A DNA stretch of 64,000 nucleotides, taken from contig OU744451.1 in assembly GCA_916610825.1 (NCBI GenBank), forward strand, positions 26,522,207 to 26,586,206. Reading direction: 5' to 3'. The position numbers and the translations under genes were made by a program. Positions within the stretch are counted from its first letter, which is position 1. Every line of letters starts with the position of its first letter. Positions 18,115 through 30,100 of this stretch are shown here, in pieces. Source of the DNA: Haliclystus octoradiatus. Its lineage: Eukaryota > Cnidaria > Staurozoa > Stauromedusae > Haliclystidae. Below the pieces are notes generated by a model, which saw only the letters and a program-made list of their open reading frames with translations, searched no databases and had not been told where the DNA came from.

Positions 18115-21100
18115 ATGAAGCCGATAATATATCTTAATATCATTATCATATTATTTACTTTTAGTGGTAGTTTATATCTTTGTTGTAGACTGATTTTTGA
18201 TATTTATATTTTGCAATGCCAATGGGCGAGGAAAGCCGATAAAGATACCACCCAGCTTGTTTTCATTGCTGATACTCATTTACTAGGTCCAAGACGTGGT
18301 CATTGGTTAGATAAATTATGGCGCGAATGGGGAATGAAGCAATCTTACCGAGCAATAATATCAATGTTGGAACCACAGCGAATATGTTTCCTTGGTGATT
18401 TGTTTGACGAAGGAAACGTTGCTGATTTTGATGTAAGTTAAAGTTACAAAATTTGTTTTGGACCTCTGTCGAGCTGGCCGCACCACTTTCTTCGATGTAG
18501 ATCATTTTGGTCTTAAAAGTTTGATCACAGCCTGATCAAACTTGATCAGTATGTTATATTTATTGATCAGCTTTGATCAGCGAGTTATAAGCGAATTCAA
18601 AATGTACGGCTGGCTCGACACCGAAAATCCGAACGGCATAAAATAATAAACCGAATTTGGTATCAAAAGTTTGATCACGCCCTGATTATTACTGATCAAA
18701 ACTTTTTTTCGTTAATTATAATTATTAAACCTGCAATCGGCAATTTAGCTTCTGGTGCGGCCAAATCAACACCAAAATTTCGAAAACGAGGTTATAATCA
18801 TCCGAACTCTACGAATTTGGTATCAAAAGTTTGATCACGCCCTGATCATTACTGATTAAAACTTTATTTTCGTTAATTATAATTATTAAACCTGCAATCG
18901 GCAATTTAGCTTCTGGTGCGGCCAAATCAACACCAAAATTTCGAAAACGAGGTTATAATCTTCCCGAACTCTACGAATTTGGTATCAAAAGTTTGATCAC
19001 GCCCTGATCATTACTGATTAAAACTTTATTTTCGTTAATTATAATTATTAAGCTTGCTATCGGCAATTTAGCTTCTGGTGCGGCCAAATCAACACCAAAA
19101 TTTCGAAAACGAGGTTATAATCTTCCCGAACTCTACGAATTTGGTATCAAAAGTTTGATCACGCCCTGATCATTACTGATCAAAACTTTTTTTTCCATAA
19201 TTATAATTATTGAGCGTACAATCGGCAATTTAGCTTCTGGTGCGGCCAAATCAATACCAAAATTTCGAAAATGAGGTTATAATCTTCCGACATCTACGAA
19301 TTTGGTATCAAAAGTTTGATCACGCCCTGATCATTACTGATCAAAACTTTATTTTCGTTAATTATAATTATTAAGCTTGCTATCGGCAATTTAGCTTCTG
19401 GTGCGGCCAAATCAACACCAAAATTTCGAAAACGAGGCTATAATCATCCGAACTCTACGAATTTGGTATCAAAAGTTTGATCACGCCCTGATCATTACTG
19501 ATCAAAACTTTTTTTTCGTTAATTATAATTATTAAGCTTGCTATCGGCAATTTAGCTTCTGGTGCGGCCAAATCAACACCAAAATTTCGAAAACGAGGTT
19601 ATAATCATCCGAACTCTACGAATTTGGTATCAAAAGTTGATCAATTGCTGATCTCTATGATAAAAATTTACAATCTTTACTGGATCACCATGCTCCCATT
19701 AAACAACGTATTATAACTATTAGACCAAAAGCACCGTGGTACTCGAACGATATAAGAGTTGAAAAATCAAAACGTAGACGATTAGAGCGTAGATGGCGGA
19801 AAAATAGACTTATGATTGCCAGAGAATTGTATGTTCAGCAATCTAGAAAAGTCAATAATTTAATCCATGATTCAAGAATTACGTTTTATACTGATATTAT
19901 AGATGAACATAAAAATAACCAACGTGTGTTATTTTCTACTATTTCTAAAATGTTGAACTTAAAATCAGAAAAGAAGCTTCCGTCGTATACGAATGCAGCA
20001 AGCCTTGCAGAACAGTTTGTTGAGTATTTTGAAAATAAAATTACCATCATACGTAATAACTTTCCATCCACAGTTTGTACCTCATATATATCAAATGAGC
20101 AGCCTCGTTTTGATAATACACTTGATTCTTTTTCACCAACGTCATCTGAAGAATTGTCGTCTCTTCTACTTAGTATGAGTGCCAAATCGTCTGTATTAGA
20201 CCCAATGCCTGGAATTTTAATGAAACATTGTCTTCCTGTTTTGCAGCCCATAATTGCAAAAATAATCAATCTCTCTTTTGAACAGGCAACTCTTCCTGAT
20301 AATTTCAAAGAAGCTGTTTTAGACCCATTAATAAAGAATAATTCACTAGATAGTGAAATTTACAAGAACTTTCGTCCCATTTCTAATTTGAGATTTATTT
20401 CAAAAGCAGCAGAGAAGGTCGTATATATGATATTGAAACAGCACCTAGATGATGAGCAACTACATGAAATCTTCCAGTCTGCCTATAAAACCGGACATAG
20501 TACTGAGACTGCTCTCACTCGCATTCATAATGACATTCTTTGTGCCATTGATAACAATCAATGTGTTTTATTATTGCTACTTGATTTATCAGCAGCTTTT
20601 GATACTGTTGATCATGACATTTTACTTTACAGACTGAAGCATCGTTTCGGAATTCGTAAAAAATCTCTGCTATGGCTTGAATCGTACTTATCTGGTCGTA
20701 CGCAATTTGTCAAAGTCGAAAATAAGTTCTCCTCATCACACAATCTTCACTGTGGCGTTCCACAAGGCTCAGTTTTAGGTCCGTTACTATATTCAATGTA
20801 CACTGCACCACTTGCTGATATAATTAAATCGCATGATATGTCGTTTCATTTTTACGCTGATGATACTCAGATTTACTTAACATTTAATCCTAAGTTAGAG
20901 AATGAAGCAATTTATTCAAAGATTCGCATTGAGTCATGTGTAAATGATGTACAAAAATGGATGGTTGATAACAAACTAATGCTGAATGGCAATAAGAGCG
21001 AACTTTTATTGTTTCATGCCCGACACAAGCCATCTTCGTCTTTAACTACTATTAACATAGGACAAGACCTTGTGTCAACATCATCTTCAGCAAAAAACAT

Positions 21101-24100
21101 CGGAGTGTGGTTTGATGAGGTATTGTCCATGAATAAACAGATAAGTAGCATATGCAGATCGTCTTTTTATCATCTTCGTAACATTGCTAAAATCAGGAAA
21201 TATATATCCTTCAAACACTGTGAAATTCTAATACATACCTTTGTAAAATCTAGATTGGATCATTGTAACACTATATTATCAGGCATTGCAAAAAATCAAT
21301 TACAAAAATTACAATCTGTTCAAAATTCGGCTGCACGTCTGCTCACTAGAACTAAAAAATACGACCACATAACACCTGTTCTAGTAGATCTCCACTGGCT
21401 TCCTGTCGCTCAAAGGATAAAATTTAAAATATTAATTACAACCTACAAAGCATTGAATGATATGGCACCAATTTATATCCAGGAATTGTTACATTTATAC
21501 AAGCCTACTCGAGCGTTACGATCAGCAGACAAGAAGCTCCTTGTCCAGCCAAAATGCAATTTAAAAACGTACGGAAACCGGGCATTCTGTTACATGGCCA
21601 GTAAAGTTTTGATCAGTAATGATCAGGGCGTGATCAAACTTTTGATACCAAATTCGGTTTATTATTTTATGTCGTTCGGATTTTCGGTGTTGAGCCAGCC
21701 GTACATCTTGAATTCGCTTATAACTCGCTGATCAAAGCTGATCAAAAAATATAACATACTGATCAAGTTTGATCAGGCTGTGATCAAACTTTTAAGACCA
21801 AAATGATCTACATCGAAGAAAGTGGTGCGGCCAGCTCGATAGACGTCTCTGGGCTACATGATATTTGATGACCAAAGCAACAAATATCCATTCAAACTGA
21901 TTACATCGTGATCATGATCAACAGATGTTTAATAGCCTCCCCCCAGATTATTAAACCATTCAATTATTTTCATCCCATTTTGTATTCATTGTATCAATTT
22001 AGGAATTTGAAAGAAATGTGAGACAATTTGAAAGATTATTTCCGATCCCTGAAAATGTGGAGGCTCATTTTGTTGTTGGAAATCACGATGTTGGATTTCA
22101 CGATGCGTACGTAATTAATTTCATTTCTTAAATCTGTAGCTATGCACATGGACAGACAAAAGGTTCAGCCTCCTTCAGGAATCCTAGAAACATTCCAGCA
22201 TTTTCTTCTGTTTTTTTGTTGTTGAAGTTCAGTGACTAAGGCCCTGTTTACAAGGAGGGCGAGTTACCCGGGTAGGCGAGTTAGGCCTGGATTATACAGC
22301 GCGCTTTCGAGCGTGCCGTGCTTTCGTTTACAGTAAATTGAAAGTTGGCTCGCTGCCGGCGCGCCCGTCTAACTTGACACGGCTCGCTGTCATTAGCACG
22401 GCGCGCTCCAAATCGAAAGCTCGCATAGGAAGAGCGTGCTTTCACTTGAAGGCGAACTTTCATTTCGACATTCCAGGGATTCCTCTTACCATATTTGGTA
22501 AAAACCGGGGGTTGATGTCGAGAAAGAAATATCTAGCCTCTTTTTCTCGGCCGTTGCCTAGATACAGTTCCGTTTTGCAAATAAACAGATGAATAAACAT
22601 TGATTTTCTTTCGAATTATAATCGAAATCCACAAAATAATAATAGGGAAACTACTCAGAGCATCTGTACTTCTCAATTTAAGAGGAGAAAACTTTCAAAT
22701 AGTATTAATTAGACAAGGTTATATATATATGCTCTGCAGATTAGATATAAGCCACTGTCTTGTATTTGTAGGACCATGGTAGGTTAAAAAACTATCATTG
22801 TACGATTTATTGTATCATTGTATCATCACAACTATTTGATGGCGAATTGTGATAAAAATCACTTTTTGAAGCAATAAATTTATTTCACGAAAAGCGTATA
22901 CTTGTCAATCAAAAGTCTTGTGAGATATTTTCTTACACGTCATCATGTAATTCAAAGGAAGTTTTTACACAACTTTTGAGGACGGCTCGCTGTATAACTA
23001 GACATTTTCAAAAGCGCGCGCCTTCAAATGAAAGCGCGCTCGAAAGCACGGCACGCTCGAAAGCGCGCTGTATAATCCAGGCCTTACTCGCCTTACCGAG
23101 TTAAAATGTGTTGTGTGTTTACAAGGGTCACCTGAGTAACCCGCCTACCCGAGTTAATTAATTTGAAGCCAATCTAAGCATGCGCGCTGAAATGGAACGA
23201 TTAGAGAACAAAAGATGTCTACAGCGGAAACGTTCGAAACAATACAAAATTAAAGCTACCATTTTTAATTTTAACCCGCCTACCCGAGTTACTCGCCTAT
23301 TTCCGTTTACAAGTCAAAAAGTGACAGAAAGTCAGACCTGCCAACCTTGAAGAGGGAAAAACCTGGAGACTGGGGTTCTATAGGGGTTGAAGGCCCCTTT
23401 TATAAGGGGTCCAGGGACATGCACCAAGGGGATTTTTTTTAGTTTTTTGTTAATTGGATCCCTCGTGCTTTGTGAAGGACATATTAAAAAAAAATAGTCA
23501 AACACCTTGTCCTCTGAAAAGTAACAGTTAAAATGACAATTATAGAAGTAAAATGCAGAATAATCATGGACAATACATATGTAGTAAGTTCACTGATATT
23601 TTTATTTCAAAGTCAACTGTAAAGAAATTATGTAATTTTTAAGATTGTGTTTCAAGCATATATAAAGGCCTGCATATTAGTATTGCGGTATTAAGTTGTA
23701 GGCCTAGTTGGGTGTTCACTGTTGTATTTTTTTGCTGCTTTTTTTGCTGATTTTAAAAGATCTAAATCTGGTTTCCATTTAAAACATTTGATGTCTTCCT
23801 TTGGATATTTTAATTTCATGGCAAGTAAATTCGATAGAGTGCCATCTAAATTGAGGGATGACCTTGCTTCTGTTTTGTTCTTTCTTACAATGCTAAAAAG
23901 GCGCTCTTCACCAGCATTGCTGTGAGGAAGAACAAGAACAACTTCTGCCACTTTCATCAAATTGGAGAACCTCTTGGATGAGGTCTCTGGAATAGTCATC
24001 AATCCAAGGTGTCCCCACAGGATATCAACTCTGTGATGGAAAATTTCCTTTCCATCTTCTTCCCCATCAATAATTTTTGCTTCTTCGAAAGCAGTGCTAC

Positions 24101-27100
24101 CAATCGCCTGATCAGTGATGGATTGAAGTCACAAAACTCATCATACAGAGCATCAACATCAATATTTGGTAGAATTGCCAAAAAACGCTCTACAAAATAT
24201 TCTACTTGGCTCCATTTTGACTGTTCTCGTTTGTTAATATTGATCCATGGAGCATTTTTAATAATTTCATCATAAAATGGAAATTTTTTTAGCACATAAG
24301 ACAAAGAAGTTTTGAAGTATGTATGAGCAGCCTCAAATACAGATGAATACTGAGCTTCAGTGATAGATCCATCATTCAAAAGCCGTCGTAATTTCAGTTT
24401 TGTAGTACCACCTAGATGGATATCTTCAACTGATTTGTAGATACTAATAGATTCATCATCTAATTTCAAGTCTGTGAGTGGTGTGTCTCTTAATATGTCT
24501 GCCGTGATGATTCTATTAGCTAAAGTTCTGGCAATTTTGCATATGGAATCATACAAAATATGCATCAGTGGCTCATCGGACTGCAACAAATTTATTAAAT
24601 CTTGTAAATAGAGGAATGCTTGCCTGATGAAACAGTAGACAAATCTCGGTCAGATCATTTTGAAAGTACTTTTTAAGTCTTTGAAATCTTGGATGAGGAA
24701 AGTCCTCGCTTTCAAAATATGACTTCAAGGCATTATACTTTTCAAGTGTTCTCTGTATGCGTCTTTCCAGAGAGAGCCAACGAGTTGAGACGTGTTTTAA
24801 AATCTTAGCATATTCTGTATCGCAGAACTCCATATACTCTAAAAGCACTCCTTTCCGTTTAGTGCTCTTGTCAAACCAATAAAACAGGTCGATCTGGAGT
24901 TCTTCAACATTGACTCCGGTAAGTCTGGCGAATGTATCATGAGCATTACTTGCTGCAATGTGCACAAGATGACAGGGACATCCATTGATAAATATCTGTG
25001 GATTCTTGACTATGCAACGTGAAGCAACAGAATTATGCCGTCCCACCATAGAGTTGGTGTTGTCTACACTGAGGCTGACAGCATTTCTCCAAGGGATGGC
25101 ATCATTGCCAAATTGTTTCTCTATAACATTGAATAAAGTTTCTGCTTTATTAGCATGCTCACCAGTTGTGATACACATATTGTAAAAATGAATACAAACT
25201 TTTTTAGATATATTTACATCATATATTCTGAATGTTACTGGGTTCATCTTTTCAACGCCAGTGTCACTGGATCCATCAACACCGAGGCTGAATGGCTTGT
25301 TTTGACAATGATTGACAATATAGTTATGACAATGAGGACCCATTGCTTGATTAATTATTGCAGAAGTTTTAGTGCGACTACATGCATAAGACTTGGCAAT
25401 TTTACTATATGGAAAAATTGTTTTAAACAATGGTCCAAAATGTTCAGCTGTGGCTATTGGTAAATTATGTTGAATAATGAAATTCGTTACCATGACTTCT
25501 GCTTTTATCACACCAGTGGAAGGTTCAGAAGAAGTAAAGAAATCTGTCACTGCCTGATTACTTGTAACATTAGCAAGTTTTTTTCTGTGGGTTTCTCTCC
25601 CACAATGATCTCTAACATCTTTCAAGCCTTGATGATCACAGCGAATAGTTTATCATTTTTCACCGATTTGACAGGGAAATCTTTTACCCATTCCTGCTTG
25701 AATGTACAACGGTAAGTGAACGATCCTGTTAAAGATTATTTAGACTTTTTAGAAGTCGGTTCAATGTTATCATTAATACTACGATCTGTTTCATCACCAG
25801 AAGATTCGTACGCCATTTTGTCACGAACGAATTCTGTAGCCACGTGTGAAATTCCCGCCTTTTCTTAATGAAAAGAAAAGAGGCCACAACATAGAAAGGA
25901 GGTAAGCGGAAGTTGTACTCTGAGACGACGAAGGGAAACAAAAATGTCTGAAATCGAAAAAGTTTTATTGAAGTCATCATGAAGAAAACCTGAACTGAAC
26001 GTAAAAAATTCGATTGAAACGCATTTAATCAAAGATTGAAACTGCAAGATTATAGTTATTGCATTGTTTTCATTTAAAAATTTCGAACTAAAGGAAAACC
26101 GGGAGAAAATGGTGGTCGACCGGGAGAGCGGGAGATTACCCTCAAAATCGTGAGTCTCCCGGTCAAACCGGGAGAGTTGGCAGGTCTGGAAAGTTGTCTC
26201 GGGTAGGCGAGAAACCCGGTCTGCCAAGGCGAGTAACTCGGGTAGGCGAGTTACTCGGGTGGGCGAGACAACTTTCTCACTTTGCTTGTAAACAGAACGC
26301 TCATAAACAATAGACCCGGCTAACTCGCCAACCCGAGTAACTCGCCCTCCTTGTAAACAGCGCCTAATAAATGATGAAAATATGAATTTTCTTCTGAATT
26401 TTCTTGGATCTGACCCTGGCTAGGTGGGCTATACCATCAGCAATTTTTCAATTTCTTTCTTTCTAAATGTTTTGAACTGTACAAATTTATTACATAACGT
26501 AATATTAGATTATAACCTTAAAGTAAGAACTATATAAAAAGACTCAGAAAATACATTACATCACAAACTAATTTTAGATAGATTTAATTCAAAACATTAT
26601 AGCATACATTTAGATGACCTTAGCAATATGAAAACAATAGCAGTTTATCGTAAAATGATTTGTAAACAAATTACTATCATAATATCATGCAAGTAAAGCG
26701 TAAATTTACCTTATGTTAGCAATTGCTTTGTAGTATAAAAACATGTAGTAAGCAAATAGTTCAACCATAAAATAGTATAAAAGCTGCATTTAAATGTATA
26801 AACATCAGAATAGTATAGCAGTCAATGCCGTTACAACAGAACAAGCAAAGAAATCAAAGTGACAATTGACATCAGAAGAATATCAGCCGTCGTTGAAGTA
26901 AAAGCCACCGATGTAAGACTCTATTCCATATCATTATAATGCCTTGTATTAGTTTATATGTGCAGCTTTCTTAATTTCATTGTATTTGTCTTTATTTAGT
27001 GAATTATATATTGAATTAGTAATCCAGTCGACATTCAACGGCGTCTTAAAGTTTATCATTTACGCATCCGCAACAAAATTCAATCGATCGACTGACGAAT

Positions 27101-30100
27101 TGGAGTCGCGAAGATGGGTGCCACAGAGAACACAGAGAACATAGATGAACCAACAGCCATAGGGACTACGTCCACAACAGTGATGAATTCAGGATTGACA
27201 ATCAAACAGATGTTTCAACAACGAACACTGGCCAAATCCAGAGTAACAAGAGAGGCGAATAAGGCAATAACTTTGATCAACAGAGGATCGAAAGACACAG
27301 AAGCAATGGATGACAAGCCTGACGCAATTAAACAAAAATTATGATAGAGCAGAGGAATGCCACGAGACGCATGCGATGGCAACAGATGTAGACGACAGTA
27401 AATGGCTCGATGAGTTGTTCGAGTAAGAGAATATATCCAAAGTTTGAAAAACACCGTATTCACTCGCGAAGAAAACACATCAACGGAGAATAGAGGAAAC
27501 ACAAGTCACAAACAAGACAACAATACGAGCCAGACAGAAAACAATGACAACAGTGAAGCCGCCGTACAAGCAACCAATCAGACGGATGTCCAAGAACAGG
27601 AAGGTTGGCAAAGATACCACATCAACTAATATGTAACATTGAAGATTACGAGAGAGCATGGAGAAAATTAGATGTTACATATGGTAGAAACGACCAGTTA
27701 ACTGACGTATGTTTTAAACAAATCGATGAGTTGAAATCAGTTAAGAAAGGTGACGCATATAGTTTTCTGAAATTTGCAACTACAGTTCAAGATATTATTA
27801 CACAGCTAAAGAATGCAGGGTGTACCGCAGATTTGGAATCGACAGGGCTGTTAAAGAGTATTATCAAAAAGTTAACAGATGAAGACAGGGAAAGATGGGG
27901 CAGAGATGTCAGAGAAGGTTGCGCCCTACAAACTGTATATGGATTGGATGACTGGCTGGAAAAGGAGTCAATCGTCAAATCACAAGCTTATTCACTGGAA
28001 CCGCAAAGTTCAAGACACACAGCATCAGTTAATTCAGCACAATCAAATGAAAGATCAACCAAGAAGAAAGTATGTGTGGTGTGCAAAGACGAACATAAAG
28101 TCCTGGATTGCCCACAGTACCTAGAAGCCAATATAGATGACAGGTGGCAATTAATAAAAGATAGTAAGGCATGCTTCTGCTGCTTAAATTATGGGCATTC
28201 AGCTAGAGATTGTAGAGGAAGAAAGAAATGCGGGAAAGATGACTGTACAAGGACTCACCATCAATCAATACACAAAGAAGCTGCCGCCAGTAATGCAACA
28301 AGAATGGGAAAGAATAGGAATATTCTACCAGTGCTACAAGTTAACGTGAAAGGTGCCAATGGGATGACAAGAAAGGCCAACATACTGATTGATAGTGGAT
28401 CTCAGCTGACATTGGTACGTAAAGATTTCGTTATGTCACTTGGTCTGGAAAGAAAGCCTACCTTCATCAATTTGTCAGTGGTCAGTGGAGATAAGAAACA
28501 GCACAACACCAAAGAAGTCAAGTTCAATATTGAGGCAGTCAATGGTGATGGTAACAAATATGAAATAACAGGAATAGAATTGGAAACCATATGTGCCGCT
28601 GTTGGACCATTGGAGAGGGATGACTTGAAGAAATATCAACACCTGAAGGATGTCCAATTGTAATATTCAGCTGGGCCAATAGATGTACTACTTGGAGTTG
28701 ATCAAGCTCACCTTCTGGTTGGAAAAGTAAGAAGAGGAGAAGTAGAAATGCCAGTTGCCATGATGACACCACTTGGATGGGTACTGCTTGGGAACACTGC
28801 CAACAAGTCAAATGAAGTCTACCAATCAACTGTATCATCCAACGCAGCATCAATGGAAGAAGAGAAGACAATCAACCTCACAGCCTTTTGGGAGACGGAA
28901 AGCTTCGGAGTGAAGTCAACACCATGTAGCTGTGACCCATTCTTGGTTGGTTCTACAGAAGATAGACTAGCAGCAGCCATACTGAAAGAAAAATGTAAGA
29001 AAATCGATAATAGGTATGAAATTGGGTTACCATGGAAACAGCTACCATCTACATTACCTAACAATTATGATTTGGCATATCAAAGACTGATGTCAACAGA
29101 GAGGAAGCTATCAAAGAACAAAGAACAATCTGAAGCCTACGACAAACAAATAATGACGAATGAAGAATGGGGATTTTCAAGAAAATTAACTACAAAAGAA
29201 ATAGAAGACTATCATGGTCCAGTTAACTACATTCCTCATCATGGTGTCATTCGTCACGACAAGCCATCAACTTCACTACGAATCGTTTTTGACGCGTCTG
29301 CCAAATACAAAGATACAAGCCTGAATGATGCATTGATGAAAGGACCTGATTTGCTAAACTCACTATTTGGTATCATCCTGAGGTTTAGAGAAAACAGATG
29401 GGCAATGTGTAAGGATATATCAAAAATGTTCAATCAAATTCAGCTGCCAGTACACGATCAACATGTCCACCGATACTTATGGAGAAACATGGATACAACC
29501 AAACAACCAGATGTCTACATGATGATGAGGGTACCATTTGGAGACAAACCAGCACCAGCTATGGCACACACAGTCCTTTGGCAAACAGCAGATGATGGTA
29601 GTAAAGAGTTTCCAATGGCATCAGAGACAATCAAGACCAACACATATGTAGATGACATTTGCGAATCAGTCCAAAAAACCATAGAAGAAGCAAAACAATT
29701 GGCCAGTGATGTCACAGAAGTTCTACAGAGAGGTGGATTCCTGCTCAAACACTGGGTAACCAACTGTGCCTTCTCATGCCAAAAGAACAGAATTAAGATG
29801 TGATGAAAATGTTGACATGATGTCTAATTAACTACGACACAGTGATGACACGAGATTTCTGAGATATAACGAGATGTAATCATAAAGTAAAAAGACTGCA
29901 ATGTAGATCAGCCATCATGAAACTGCTAGTCGTAAACATGAGGTCTGTAGCCTCGTTTTCATAAGGACAATCTCTCATAGATTAAATAATTACTATTAAG
30001 ATTAATTACTATTAAGATTGTTTCTCAACACCCCCTCTCAATCTGTAATAGTCCGAGGCAGGTTTCATGACGCTGGGTGCCAAGCGCTTTGGTCATGATG

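Larger units (their letters stand above)
18461..21847. mobile_element. Foldback element with about 240-bp terminal inverted repeats enclosing a LINE reverse transcriptase
   Basis: The left end (18461 rightward) is the reverse complement of the right end (about 21604-21847). Both outer ends read GAC.TCT.TCGAGCTGGCC inward, and pairing continues through TTGATCAG-rich sequence to GATCAAAACTT. The left arm is lengthened by about six tandem 161-bp units whose first 50 bp also form the inner end of the right arm. Between the arms (about 19640-21603) lies a LINE fragment. A target duplication is not obvious. The layout resembles foldback families such as Drosophila FB and sea-urchin TU, and the retroelement cargo is unusual. 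It lies in MPPE1 intron 1. Confidence 0.85.
22240..26364. mobile_element. Harbinger-like non-autonomous element with nested insertions
   Basis: The terminal inverted repeats GGCCCTGTTTACAAGGAGGG (22240) and its near complement ending at 26364 are flanked by TAA (22237-22239 and 26365-26367), the 3-bp target type of PIF/Harbinger elements. Subterminal sequence is rich in repeated CGAGTTACTCGGGTAGGCGAG-like words. Without its two insertions the element is only about 460 bp, so it is a MITE with no transposase of its own. It lies in MPPE1 intron 2. Confidence 0.8.

Noticed and set aside
19886-20308. 140-codon minus-strand frame
   Set aside because: Antisense shadow of the LINE reverse-transcriptase frame.
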